This document shows, piece by piece, positions 30,883-40,284 of a stretch of DNA of 64,000 nt; positions within the stretch are counted from its first letter, which is position 1, and every line of letters begins with the position of its first letter. The translations under genes were made by a program, and so were the position numbers. A model generated the notes under the pieces. That model was not told the origin of the DNA and did no database searches. It saw nothing but the letters and a program-made list of their open reading frames with translations. This stretch comes from Pseudomonas sp. CC6-YY-74 (lineage in GTDB: Bacteria; Pseudomonadota; Gammaproteobacteria; Pseudomonadales; Pseudomonadaceae). The DNA lies in the NCBI RefSeq assembly GCF_002025205.1, contig NZ_CP019947.1:937501-1001500 (forward strand). Direction: 5' to 3'.

Positions 30883-32322
30883 TCAGGGTTTAGGTTGGCG
30901 ATACAAGTCGATCAGTACCTGGTCGAGAATCGATGACGCGCCCCAGGGTCGCTGATCATTGAGAATCGCCACCACCGCCCAACTGTTGCCATTGCTGTCG
31001 CGGCTGTAGCCGGCGATGGCCCGGACATTGTTAAGGGTGCCGGTCTTGATATGTGCCTCGCCGGCCAAGGCGGTGCGGTGTAGGCGTTTGCGCATGGTGC
31101 CGTCCATGGCTACCAGCGGTAGGGAGCTGATGAATTCGGCGGCATAGGGGCTTTTCCAGGCAGCCTGGAGCAGTTGGGCCATTTCACGTGCGCTGACGCG
31201 CTCGTCACGCGACAGGCCGGAGCCGTTCTCGATTACCAGGTGCGGAGCAGTAAGGCCCTTGCGCGCCAGCCAGCTGCGGATCACCCGCTGGGCGGCCTTG
31301 GCGTCGTCGCCGTCGGCCTCATTGCGAAACTGCGCGCCGAGGCTCAGAAACAGCTGACGGGCCATGGTGTTGTTACTGTATTTGTTGATGTCGCGGATGA
31401 TCTCCACCAGATCCGGGGAGAAAGCGCGAGCAAGCAAGCGGGCATCTTTCGGTACCTCGGCGAGGCGGTCCTTGCCGAGGATCTTGCCGCCCAGCTCCTG
31501 CCAGATGGCCCGTACGGTGCCGGCCGCATAGCCGGGATGGTCGAGCAGCGACAGATAGGTCTGGGCCTTACAGCCCTCTGCAAGTTTGCCGGTGACGATC
31601 ACGGTAGTGCCGTCGAACTGTTTCACCGGGTTGTAGCGCACATCCGGCCAGCCTGGACATTTGCCTGCCGGCAAGGCCTTGACCTGATTGTCGATGCGGA
31701 TCTCGGCAATCGGTGGTTCGACCGCGATATGCACCTTGCCGCCGTCGGTACGCGCGACGAAGCGCACTGCCTTGAGGTTGACCAGCAAGGCGTCGGGGGT
31801 GACCAGATAAGGTTTGTTGGTGTCGCCGCCGTCATCGTTGAAGGTCGGCAGCGCGGGCTGGTTGAAGTGGCTGCGATCAAGTACCAGGTCGCCGCTTATC
31901 TGGTGCACGCCGTTGGCGCGTAGGTCGCGCAGCAGCAGCCAGAGGCGCTCCATATTCAGCTTGGGGTCGCCACCGCCTTTGAGGAACAGGTTGCCGTGCA
32001 GCACGCCGTCTTTCAGCGGGCCGTCGGTGTAGAACTCGGTTTTCCACTGGTGCGTTGGGCCGAGCAGTTCCAGGGCGGCAAAGGTGGTCACCAGCTTCAT
32101 GGTCGAGGCCGGATTGATCGACACGTCGGCGTTGAAGAAGGTGCTGTTGCCAGGACCGGTAAGCGGCAGGGTGACCACCGACAGCGATTGGGTACTGATC
32201 TTGCTGGCTTTCAGCGATTGCTCAACCTTGGGCGACAGGCCGCTGTTGACGGCAGCCTGCAAGGGTAGGGCGAGCGGTAGGAGCAAGCCGGCGATAACCA
32301 GCGTGCGCAAGGTGTTGATCAT
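30883..32322 (-). CDS. dacB: D-alanyl-D-alanine carboxypeptidase/endopeptidase, PBP4
   Basis: The product is 479 residues with a signal peptide of about 23 residues. All three penicillin-binding motifs are present: SxxK as STMK with the nucleophile at S73, SxN as SNN (NKYSNNTMAR), and KTG in HIKTGTLNN. The large insertion between motifs 1 and 2 is typical of class C low-molecular-mass PBP4. It trims and cleaves peptidoglycan cross-links in the periplasm; loss of dacB triggers AmpC induction in P. aeruginosa. GGAGGG precedes the ATG. It is divergent from yggL. Confidence 0.95.
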   Translation of the reverse strand: MINTLRTLVIAGLLLPLALPLQAAVNSGLSPKVEQSLKASKISTQSLSVVTLPLTGPGNSTFFNADVSINPASTMKLVTTFAALELLGPTHQWKTEFYTDGPLKDGVLHGNLFLKGGGDPKLNMERLWLLLRDLRANGVHQISGDLVLDRSHFNQPALPTFNDDGGDTNKPYLVTPDALLVNLKAVRFVARTDGGKVHIAVEPPIAEIRIDNQVKALPAGKCPGWPDVRYNPVKQFDGTTVIVTGKLAEGCKAQTYLSLLDHPGYAAGTVRAIWQELGGKILGKDRLAEVPKDARLLARAFSPDLVEIIRDINKYSNNTMARQLFLSLGAQFRNEADGDDAKAAQRVIRSWLARKGLTAPHLVIENGSGLSRDERVSAREMAQLLQAAWKSPYAAEFISSLPLVAMDGTMRKRLHRTALAGEAHIKTGTLNNVRAIAGYSRDSNGNSWAVVAILNDQRPWGASSILDQVLIDLYRQPKP

Positions 32323-32558
32323 GGGTAGATACCCTCCAGTTGAGGGTTGGTGGTCACGAATGACATGTACGGAAGGTCTCGTCGAGGTTTTGCGAATTGC
32401 CGCACATTATGCCCGAGGGCCGGGATGCTGCGCTGCTCCATGATCGGCGTCAATGCTTTGCTCCGGTGCAGCGCCTGTCGCCTGGCAGGCAGCGAGGCGG
32501 GCAATTCGCACGGCAAGCTGCTAAAGTGCCGCGCGTTATCACTTTTGAGGATTGTTCC

Positions 32559-32903
32559 ATGGCTACTAACCGTTCCCGCCGTCTGCGCAAAAAACTCTGC
32601 GTGGATGAATTCCAGGAGCTGGGTTTTGAGCTGAACCTGAACTTCAAAGACGATCTGGCCGAAGAGGCCATTGATGCATTCCTTGATCAGTTTCTGCGTG
32701 ACGCCATGACCGCCAATGGTCTTGGTTATGTCGGCGGCGATGACTATGGTCTGGTATGTCTGGCCCAGCGTGGCTCGGTCAGCGAAGAACAGCGTACCCA
32801 GGTCGAAGCTTGGTTGAAAGGTCGTGATGAGCTGGTCGACATTACTGTCAGCCCGCTGATGGATGTCTGGTATCCGGAAAGCACCATCAATACTCCGGCC
32901 TGA
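32559..32903 (+). CDS. yggL: YggL-family (DUF469) 50S ribosome-associated protein
   Basis: The product is 114 residues, starting MATNRSRRLRKKLCVDEFQE, the conserved basic N-terminus of YggL, with LGFELNLNF and the C-terminal SPLMDVWYP. E. coli YggL binds the 50S subunit. TGAGGA lies before the ATG; longer in-frame readings are not conserved. It is followed by a strong hairpin. Confidence 0.88.
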   Translation: MATNRSRRLRKKLCVDEFQELGFELNLNFKDDLAEEAIDAFLDQFLRDAMTANGLGYVGGDDYGLVCLAQRGSVSEEQRTQVEAWLKGRDELVDITVSPLMDVWYPESTINTPA

Positions 32904-32910
32904 CGTTCGC

Positions 32911-32937
32911 CGGCTGGGCATGCAACATGCCCAGCCG
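32911..32937 (+). terminator. Hairpin after yggL, probable terminator
   Basis: A perfect 12-bp stem CGGCTGGGCATG / CATGCCCAGCCG with a three-base loop begins seven bases after the stop. The T tract is weak (TTGCTTC). Confidence 0.6.
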
Positions 32938-33074
32938 TTGCTTCACCGTCCATGCAGGACCTCGCGTTCCACCCCTCTCTCCTGCAAGACCCTCTACTTC
33001 GGCAAGAAAATACCAAACCCAGTGGGCGCCTTGTCTAGCAGTCTGGCTTTGCTCAGTACCGCGCGGTCATCCAC

Positions 33075-35251
33075 CTAATCGATCTGTTGCGCCTGCATGA
33101 AGCGTTCGGCGTAGCGCCGATAAATTTCTGCGCGCACGAACAAACCAAACAGTTGCGGGTCAATGCGCGCGTGCTTGCACATGGTCGCCATGATGAGCAG
33201 TGACTGCCGAGAGCAGCTTGGCCTGTTTGTACGGATGGTCTGCAGCAGTCAACGCTTCGAAAATATCGGCTATTGCCATCATTCGGGCCGGTCGGCTCAT
33301 CTGCTCGCGGTGCAGGCGTTTCGGGCAGTGTTGTTATCGATTTTGTCGTGGTGACCTTGCCGCAGTCATGCCGCCAGGCGGCGATATGCTACACCTCCGA
33401 TTCATCATCGCTGGCCGTGGCCGTCGGCATTGATGGCGCCGACGATCAGTTGGATAAGGAGTCGAGCAGCTGTTTGCGTCCATCCAGCAGGCGCTGGCTT
33501 TCAATACAGCGCGCCGCTACTCCAGACACCGCCTCGACGAACGCCACGCACTCGGAGCTTTGCATGGCTCGGTCGGCTGGCTCGCCACGGTCGCAGTGCA
33601 GCAGCACCAGGACGCCCAGCCTGTCGCCCTGAGGGTTATACAGGCCGGTGGCAACCAGGTGGGCGCGCGGGCTGTCGAGGGTTAGCAGCAGGCTTCGGTA
33701 GTCGTCGGCCTGGTCGAAGCCCAGCGAGGCGATGCGGCTTTTGTCGCCGTTGGCTGGTTGCTGCAACCAGCTGGGCAATTGGCTGGCGGCCTTGGCGTAG
33801 CCACGAATGCCGTGCTTGTCGAGGCTGTGCGGCGTGCCGTCGAGCAATAGACCATAAGGCTCCAGACGCCCGCTGTCGGCATCGAGCAAGTAAATCAGGC
33901 CGCCGTGGGCCGCGCTGATGGCCACGGTTTCCTGCAGGATCCGCTCAAGCAGAGTATCTAAGCGGGTTTCGGCGCAGAGGCTGGCGGAAATCTCGAGGAA
34001 GCTGGCAATGGTCTCTTTCATCCGCGCCATGGATTTAGCCAGTTGATCCACTTCCAGTACCAGCGAGTGACCGCTGGAAGGGTAGTTGAAGTCGAAACGG
34101 CGGATGGCCTCGGCCTCTAACACCAAGGCACGCAAGGGTTTGGCCATAATGCGCGAAGCCAGCCAGCCCAAGGGTAGGCACAGCAGCAAGGCGGTCAGCG
34201 TGATCAGTGCGCCTTGCCAGCGGATGCGGTAGGCGTCGGCCAGCAGTTCGTCTTCCGGCACCAGTAGCGCCAGGTACAGACCTTGCGGCCCACCTTCCTG
34301 GATATGGCTGCGCGAGACGACCCAGCGTCGTTCGCTCAACTCCAGAACGCCCTGATGCGGGGCGTCCAGACCATCAGCCAGGAGGGCCGCGAGTTCCGGG
34401 CTGAGGTCTCGGGCCGGGGTCAGGTGCGCTTTGCCGTTATGCATCAGCAGCAGGCGCGTGCTGTCTGGATAGGCCACGGTATTGCCCTTGGCGTCGAACA
34501 GGATGACTTGGCTGTTAGCCGTCACCTGGTGCTGGGCCAGGGTTGTGGAAAGCTCGGAGAGCGTCAGGTCTGCGGCCAGAACGCTGGTCGGTCCGGCACG
34601 CCTGGCCAAGGTAGTGCCGACTTGCTGGGTGGAAAAAAACACATAAGGCGCGGTGGTGATCTGCTCTGCATGGCTGCTGGCACTCAGGTACCAACTGCGG
34701 CTGCGTGGATCGAAGGCTTCCAGGGGCCGTTGCTGCTGGCTGATGAGGTTCAGCGCGTCATCGAAGAACAGGTAATGGGCCTCGACCCCGGTTGCGCTGC
34801 GGTCGATCGACCAGACTTGATAGGTCGCCTGCTCGGGTGCCGCCAGGAGCTGCTTCAGCGTCTCGCTGCGCAGTGGCCGCAGCATGAAAAAATCGCCGTC
34901 CGCATAGCCGAGGTACAGCGAGGCCAGTTTGGGGTTGTCACGCAGGGCCTGGGCCAAAGGTTCAAGCAGCGCCAGGCGACCCTGAAGATCGGTCGCCTGG
35001 GTGTCGCGATTGAGCACCAGCATGCTGAGCAGGTGGTTGATGGGTAGGTAGGTGTGGCGCAGATCTTTCTGCACATCCTGTTGGATGCGCTCGAACAGCT
35101 TGGCGCTGCTGGAAAAGATGATCTGCGAGTTCTGCTGGTAGTTGAACAGTCCCAGTACTATGCCGATCAGCAATAACAGCAAGGTGAACAACACGCTGAT
35201 ATGTACGTGCAGGGGGACGCGACGGTCGTGGAGCCTGGCAATCCTTAGCAT
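33075..35251 (-). pseudogene. Decayed Cache-HAMP-GAF-HD-GYP phosphodiesterase gene
   Basis: The intact part (33446-35251, 601 residues, ATG after GGAGAG) encodes an N-terminal membrane helix, a periplasmic double-Cache sensor, a second helix near LTALLLCLPLGWLASRI, a HAMP domain and a GAF domain. It ends at KQLLDSLSN-stop exactly where HD-GYP relatives continue LIQLIAGAIDAKS. Past the stop, remnants follow in shifted frames: QLIVGAINADGHGQR; WRHDCGKVTT (about 33341-33379) with the HD pair; [14 protein letters not shown] (about 33211-33288); and a normal-looking C-terminus ending YRRYAERFMQAQQID at 33075. A one-base loss after GACTCC would explain the first frameshift. The GYP-containing core, normally about 200 residues, is deleted. 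The sensor half could still be translated but cannot degrade c-di-GMP. Confidence 0.85.
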
Positions 35252-35396
35252 CGCGCGTCTCTCCGTGAAGTGCGTTACGGACCCAGGAAGCATAGTGAAG
35301 GGTCCGCAGGCTTGCCTGCTAAACGCTATTAATTATAAGAAAATAGCTGCTTAGAGCTGCTATTCGTCCGCCGGCGGGATGCCCGACTCAAGGCGC

Positions 35397-36452
35397 TCAC
35401 CGCGGCGCAGCAACGCGCTTCGCGTGTTTGTCCAGTAACTGACTCAGGCCGTGCATGAGCAGCGCGACGAACAGCACCAGTACCACGCCAAACAAGGCGT
35501 TGAGCAAGCGCACCTCGGCAAGCTGCCAATCCTGCGCGAGGCTTTCGGCCAGCAAGACGAAGCAGACGGTGGTGTGCAGTACGAATAAGCCATAGTGGTT
35601 GGCCTGTATGGCACGGCTGATGGCGATCAGCGGCAGCAGGGTGGCGACCATCAGCGGCGGGTCCTGCAGGCTATGCCCGAGCAGAATCAATAACCCTGCC
35701 GCAGCCAGGCTGGCCAAGCTCGATTGCAGGGCGCGTACCAGGCTGCCCTGGAATTCCAGCTGCAGTGTGGTGACCACGGTCAAGGTCAACCAGTAGCCGC
35801 GTTGCAATTCAGCCAGGTTGACGACCAGACCGGCGAGCGAGAAGGCCAGGGTGCAGGCCAGCGCATGCAGGCGCCACTGCTGGCGCGGCAGGCGTTTGGC
35901 GTGGCGTTTGAGTACTTTGAGGAGGCTGACGAAGCGTGGCATGTATGGCCACATGCGCAGGCCATGCATACCGCGCAGGCCAAACGCCAGGAGCATCACC
36001 CAGAGCCCGCCGAGGATGAACAGCATGGCGATGGCGAGCGGTTTATCCAGGTTGCCCAGGCCTTGCTGACCTTGGCCCAGGCACAAACAGACGGCCAGGC
36101 CTATGCCGAGTTTGCCGGCCTCGCTGCCAAAGCGTTGTAGCCAGGCGAGCAAGAAGCCGAAGGCACCGAACAGGCCGAGACTGATCAGCGGATCGCTGGC
36201 CGCCCAGAAACCCAGACCGGCACTGCCGGCACCGAGGCCGATGAGCATCAACATGCGCAGCATACCGAGGCGGTGCAGGGGGTTGGCCTGGGCGGCCTGA
36301 AAGGCGCCAACCGATGCCCAGAGAAAGCCCGGGTGGGCACTGAACAAACCCAGCAGCAGGGGCAGGGCGCAACCGAAGCCGGCGACCATCGCCGGCCCCC
36401 AGGCTGGCGGTCCGGCATGCCAGCTGAAGGTTTTGCGCAGGACACTTTTCAT
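35397..36452 (-). CDS. FUSC-family inner-membrane protein
   Basis: The product is 351 residues with about ten hydrophobic helices arranged as two halves around a basic loop (VLKRHAKRLPRQQWRLHALA). LQRGYWLTLTVVTTLQLEFQGSL is the FUSC-type signature seen in aromatic-acid and fusaric-acid efflux proteins. It begins three bases after the dgt stop, so it is probably expressed from the dgt promoter. No membrane-fusion partner is adjacent, and the substrate is unknown. Confidence 0.82.
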   Translation of the reverse strand: MKSVLRKTFSWHAGPPAWGPAMVAGFGCALPLLLGLFSAHPGFLWASVGAFQAAQANPLHRLGMLRMLMLIGLGAGSAGLGFWAASDPLISLGLFGAFGFLLAWLQRFGSEAGKLGIGLAVCLCLGQGQQGLGNLDKPLAIAMLFILGGLWVMLLAFGLRGMHGLRMWPYMPRFVSLLKVLKRHAKRLPRQQWRLHALACTLAFSLAGLVVNLAELQRGYWLTLTVVTTLQLEFQGSLVRALQSSLASLAAAGLLILLGHSLQDPPLMVATLLPLIAISRAIQANHYGLFVLHTTVCFVLLAESLAQDWQLAEVRLLNALFGVVLVLFVALLMHGLSQLLDKHAKRVAAPR

Positions 36453-36455
36453 GAA

Positions 36456-37787
36456 TTACACCGGACTCGAGCGCCCCGTCATTTCACGGGCCATTTCAGT
36501 AGCGTAGCTGTCGGTCATGCCGGCGATAAAGTCGATCATGCGCAGAAACGAGGTATACAGCGATCCGTGCGGATCGGGCGCATTGTTGCCGAGCAAGTCG
36601 AGGATGCGCCGGTGTTTGAACGATGGCGTGCGTCCGCCGTGCTGCTCCAGTGCGGCGCCACAAAAGGCATTGAGGAGAATTTCCAGGGTGGTGTAGGCAC
36701 CGATCTCGTGCAGGGTCTTGCGCTTGTCCTGGAATATCTTCTCGCGCGCCATGTCCTTGGCGCTCTGCACGCAGCGTTTGGCGGTGCCGTGCATATGCTC
36801 GACCAGATCGCCTTGCAGGGTGCCGGCCAGCAGGGCGTCCTGTTGCTCGACGAAGGCGTGGGCAGCGGCATTGGTCAGGTGTTCGATGGCCTTGCCGCGC
36901 AGAATCGCCAATTTGCGCCGTTTGGAGTCTTGCGGGCCAAGCTGGCGATAGGTTTCCGGCAGGTCGTCACCGACCAGGTCGAGCAGCAGCGCCTCGACTT
37001 CGCTGTAATCGAGCAACTCCATCTCCAGGCCATCTTCCAGGTCGATCAAGCCGTAGCAGATGTCGTCCGCCGCCTCCATCAGATAGACCAGCGGATGGCG
37101 CGCCCAGCGCTGTTCTTCCAGTTGCGGCAGGCCAAGTTTTTGGGCGATCTGTTCGAGCAGTGGCAGTTCGCTCTGGTAACAGCCGAACTTGTGCTTCTTG
37201 TAGCCGAGCGCTTCGGCGTGACGCGCAGTCCAGGGGTATTTCAGGTAAGTGCCGAGGGTCGCATAGGTCAGCCGCGTACCGCCGTCGAACTGGTGGTATT
37301 CCAGCTGGGTGAGCACGCGAAAACCCTGGGCGTTGCCTTCAAAACTGAGAAAGTCGCCGCGTTCGGCCGCGCTCATCGCATCCAGCCAGCCGCGCCCTGC
37401 GGCCTGCTGAAACCAGTGGCGAATCGCATCCTCGCCAGAATGGCCGAATGGCGGGTTGCCGATGTCATGGGCCAGGCACGCCGACTGCACGACCATGCCC
37501 AAGTCGCTTGGCTCGCACCAGGCGGGCAGTTCAGGGCGAATCATCTCGCCGACGCGCATGCCCAGCGAGCGTCCGACGCAGCTGACTTCCAGCGAGTGGG
37601 TCAGGCGCGTGTGGATATGGTCGTTGCTCGACACCGGGTGCACCTGGGTCTTGCGTCCCAGGCGGCGAAATGCGCCGGAGAAGATGATCCGATCATGATC
37701 TTTATGAAAGGGCGTGCGGCCCAATTCATCGGCGCTGTGCGTCGGTTTGCCGAGTCGTTCGCGATTGAGCAGTGTTTGCCAGTCCAA
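36456..37787 (-). CDS. dgt: Deoxyguanosinetriphosphate triphosphohydrolase
   Basis: The product is 443 residues, the usual length for the pseudomonad enzyme. It has the HD-domain motifs of dGTPases: [18 protein letters not shown], then [14 protein letters not shown]. It cleaves dGTP to deoxyguanosine and triphosphate. The start is a TTG (TTG GAC TGG CAA) with GAGGA six bases upstream, matching the family N-terminus [15 protein letters not shown]. The open frame runs 90 codons further upstream, but that extension is not conserved-looking. Confidence 0.9.
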   Translation of the reverse strand: MDWQTLLNRERLGKPTHSADELGRTPFHKDHDRIIFSGAFRRLGRKTQVHPVSSNDHIHTRLTHSLEVSCVGRSLGMRVGEMIRPELPAWCEPSDLGMVVQSACLAHDIGNPPFGHSGEDAIRHWFQQAAGRGWLDAMSAAERGDFLSFEGNAQGFRVLTQLEYHQFDGGTRLTYATLGTYLKYPWTARHAEALGYKKHKFGCYQSELPLLEQIAQKLGLPQLEEQRWARHPLVYLMEAADDICYGLIDLEDGLEMELLDYSEVEALLLDLVGDDLPETYRQLGPQDSKRRKLAILRGKAIEHLTNAAAHAFVEQQDALLAGTLQGDLVEHMHGTAKRCVQSAKDMAREKIFQDKRKTLHEIGAYTTLEILLNAFCGAALEQHGGRTPSFKHRRILDLLGNNAPDPHGSLYTSFLRMIDFIAGMTDSYATEMAREMTGRSSPV

Positions 37788-38111
37788 GGCCAGTCCTCGC
37801 CATTCAGTGGCTGATGTCTCTAGCTTCGGGGTTGCCGAGCTTTCCTGCAAGTATCCAGGCTGCTCGTGTCGCAAGGCAGGGCATGCCGGCATTACTGTGG
37901 CGTCGCTCAATTTTGCTTCGAGTGGCGAAAGATGGGGGGCGTTGCTAAGGTCAAATCTAGGTGCGAATGGAGGCATCCTGCCAGCTGGGGCTTGTTTCGC
38001 GAAAGCGTGTCTCTGCCCATCTGCACCTCCCGCAACAGCGAATATAGGGTGATCCACCGAAGCAGGCCGTTAGCGTTCGCTTAAACGGTTTTTTCTCATA
38101 ATGGAGGATGT
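37788..38111. other. Non-coding gap between dgt and doxX-like gene
   Basis: This region separates two divergent genes and should contain both promoters. I see no gene, repeat or strong hairpin in it; the minus-strand open frame through it is the unsupported N-terminal extension of dgt. Confidence 0.5.
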
Positions 38112-38489
38112 ATGAATAATGCAATCGTCTTGGTCGCTCGGCTGCTGCTGGCTCATATTTTTCTGTTAGCCGGATTCAGCAAGATCACCGGTTATGCCGG
38201 TACTCAGGGGTATATGGAGAGCGTGGGCATACCCGGCGCGCTGTTGCCGCTGGTGATCGCTTTGGAAATCGGCGGCAGTCTTGCACTGATCTTCGGTTTT
38301 CTCACCCGCTGGGCGGCGCTGGCGCTGTCAGCTTTCTGTATTGCGTCCGCGTTGATTTTTCATAATAACTTTGCCGAACAGACGCAAATGATCATGTTCA
38401 TGAAGAACCTCGCCATGGCTGGCGGATTGCTTCTGCTTTACGTGCAAGGTGCGGGCGCCTTCAGCGTCGATGCCCAGCGCGGTAAGTAG
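38112..38489 (+). CDS. DoxX-family membrane protein
   Basis: The product is 125 residues with four membrane helices and the DoxX features: an early RLLLAHIFLLAGFSKI and a central LEIGGSLALIFGFLTRWAAL. GGAGGA lies before the ATG. DoxX-like proteins are small inner-membrane proteins linked to quinone or thiol redox chemistry in some species; the role here is unknown. Confidence 0.88.
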   Translation: MNNAIVLVARLLLAHIFLLAGFSKITGYAGTQGYMESVGIPGALLPLVIALEIGGSLALIFGFLTRWAALALSAFCIASALIFHNNFAEQTQMIMFMKNLAMAGGLLLLYVQGAGAFSVDAQRGK

Positions 38490-38614
38490 TCGCGCTGCCC
38501 CGTGACCTGTTGCATAGGGTGGATTTATCCGCGAAAACCGCTGAGGCGGCGACAAAACTTCGCGGGTAAATCCGCTTGTATGTTGTACCTGCCGGGGAGA
38601 GGGCGCGGCTAACG

Positions 38615-39544
38615 TCAGCGTGGCCTGATCCGCTCGACCAGTACGCTGCCGTCATGCATCAGGCGACCACGCACCTGCACGTAGTCGCCGGCTTGGGGCG
38701 AATGCTCGCTGCGCGTCTTGGCGTTGATCTTGAGCGGCAGCGTATCCAGCCGCCAGTTGGCGCCGAGCGTGCCTTGCAGGCGCACTTTGGCTCCGCCTGG
38801 CAGCGGTGCGGGTTTGCCCTGCGCATCGCGTGCACCTTGATCGATCCAGTCGACGATCAGGGCAATTTCCGTCTTGTCGAGAAAGGGTGGGCCATCGTAT
38901 GGCATGCGTGGCCGTGCCTGCCCGCGGATACGCCGCACCAACTCGCTGGCGTCTGCCGAGCCGGGCACGACCCGCGCGCGGTCGTCGTAAGCCAGGGTCG
39001 TCGCATAGGAGGACAGCAGATAGCCCTCGGGCGCTGCCCCCATCAAGCCATGAGACGAATGGCACTTGGTGCAGCGTCGGGCGAAAATTGCTTCCACATG
39101 GCTGTAGTTCAGCGTCGTGCCAAGTGTGGCTGCTGGCGCCGCGCCAGGGTTGGCCATTGCGTCTGTTGCGGGTGGCTCGACCGCGGGCTTGAGTCCCGCG
39201 GCAATCCAGCGTTCAAACAGCTCGATTTCGGTGTCGCTGAGAAATGGCGGGCCAGTCAGTGGCATGCGTGGTTGGCTGATGCCTTTGAGACGCTTGATCA
39301 GCTCGCTGCCGGTTGGATCGCCGGTCTGCACGACAGGGCCACGTTGGCTGCCCTTGAGCAGCTGCGCAAGGCTATCGAGGCGTAAGTCCAGCGGCGGCTG
39401 TGGCCCTGCATGGCAGAGCACGCAACGACGTTGCAGAATCGGCGCGATATCGTTGAAGGTCGGTTCTGCAGCGCTGCCCTGTAGGCCGGCGAGCAGGGCT
39501 GGCACCAGGGCAATCGCAAGCTTGCCGGGGAGATGGTCAGGCAT
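38615..39544 (-). CDS. Double-haem c-type cytochrome-domain protein
   Basis: The product is about 309 residues if started at the ATG followed by a signal peptide (MPDHLPGKLAIALVPALLAG). Two homologous domains each carry one CxxCH haem site: CVLCH and CTKCH. Each is followed by a matching PRMP..GPPFL..TEI block (SQPRMPLTGPPFLSDTEIEL and ARPRMPYDGPPFLDKTEIAL), showing internal duplication. The domains resemble the planctomycete-type cytochrome c group. The last 80 residues form a different domain (VRLQGTLGANWRLDTLPLKI) resembling DUF5666-like small barrels. It should be periplasmic; partners are unknown. An upstream in-frame ATG would hide the signal peptide. Confidence 0.78.
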   Translation of the reverse strand: MPDHLPGKLAIALVPALLAGLQGSAAEPTFNDIAPILQRRCVLCHAGPQPPLDLRLDSLAQLLKGSQRGPVVQTGDPTGSELIKRLKGISQPRMPLTGPPFLSDTEIELFERWIAAGLKPAVEPPATDAMANPGAAPAATLGTTLNYSHVEAIFARRCTKCHSSHGLMGAAPEGYLLSSYATTLAYDDRARVVPGSADASELVRRIRGQARPRMPYDGPPFLDKTEIALIVDWIDQGARDAQGKPAPLPGGAKVRLQGTLGANWRLDTLPLKINAKTRSEHSPQAGDYVQVRGRLMHDGSVLVERIRPR

Positions 39545-39614
39545 GGAGAGCCACGTCTCAGGGTTGCCTATTGGTCTTTCAAGACTAGCTGGTGCCCGTT
39601 GCGGGCGGAAAATT

Positions 39615-40231
39615 TCAGCGTGCAAAGCTGCAGTAGCGACCGCCGGTAAGCATGCCTGCGCTTACCGCGGCTATAAGCCTGCAGCCGTTTTTCTCGGCTA
39701 TCTGCGTCGGGGCTTTGACCACTTCGTCGCTGGGGCCGCCCCTGACGGCTGCCTGGAACAGACGCATAGCCAGTTTGAGAATGTCCGGCGGTAAGGCCAG
39801 CAGCCGATCGAGTCGCGCATAACCAGCACCGAAGTCATCGATGGCGATGCGCGCATCGGCTTCACGGGGGCGCGCCACCACGCCGGGCAAGCGCTGACTG
39901 GCGCCGCCCAGTTAGGCAATCTCGAAGACGCTGCGCGATGGGTCGATGCCGCTGCCCTGCAATTGCTTCAAGCTGGGTAGCGGCTGGGCGGGGCGCAGTC
40001 GACTGATTCAGCGTGGCGAGATATTCAGGCTAAGGAACCAGTCGGTGGGGGCTCCATGGAAGCGCGCCAGGGCCTGCTCGCGGCAGCGGGACAGCGGGAG
40101 GTTTTCGCAGCGCTGAGCAGTGGCTCGGCCGAGTGCAGGGGGCTAGCGGCGGTGTCGATAAAAGGTTGAAAGACGGCGAGCAGTTGACCGTCGAGCGGCG
40201 GGCACTTCCTTCGCTTATGGGCAGTAAGCAA
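39615..40231 (-). pseudogene. Decayed EAL-domain c-di-GMP phosphodiesterase gene
   Basis: Reading the minus strand in several frames recovers an EAL domain in order: LLAVFQPFIDTAASPLHSAE (about 40100-40190), CREQALARFHGAPTDWFLSL and NISP (about 40011-40090), then SGIDPSRSVFEIA-stop, then VVARPREADARIAIDDFGAG and the following LLALPPDILKLAMRLFQAAV (about 39755-39880), and KNGCRLIA near the end. There are at least two in-frame stops and one frameshift. The EAL catalytic motif itself is gone (SAEPLL where EALLR is expected), and the metal-binding Glu region is interrupted by the stop after VFEIA. DDFGAG survives. It cannot encode an active enzyme. Confidence 0.82.
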
Positions 40232-40252
40232 AACGCCGCTAAGTGCGGCGTT
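40228..40252 (-). terminator. Terminator of the YqjD-YqjE-YqjK-like operon
   Basis: AACGCCGC / GCGGCGTT with a five-base loop is followed on the minus strand by TTTTGC, just after the last gene of the operon. Confidence 0.65.
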
Positions 40253-40284
40253 ATGGTTCAGCTAGGCAAGATCGAGTGGCACGC

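Noticed and set aside
33446..35251. The Cache-HAMP protein as LapD
   Set aside because: LapD has a LapD/MoxY periplasmic domain and HAMP followed by degenerate GGDEF and EAL. This protein has a GAF domain followed by HD-GYP remnants.
36273..37814. Long plus-strand frame opposite dgt
   Set aside because: dgt has all family motifs on the minus strand; the plus-strand reading has no recognisable domain and spans the dgt/FUSC junction.
37788..38057. N-terminal extension of dgt by 90 codons
   Set aside because: The family starts at [12 protein letters not shown], matched by the TTG at 37787 with GAGGA upstream. The extension is compositionally odd and would occupy the divergent promoter region.
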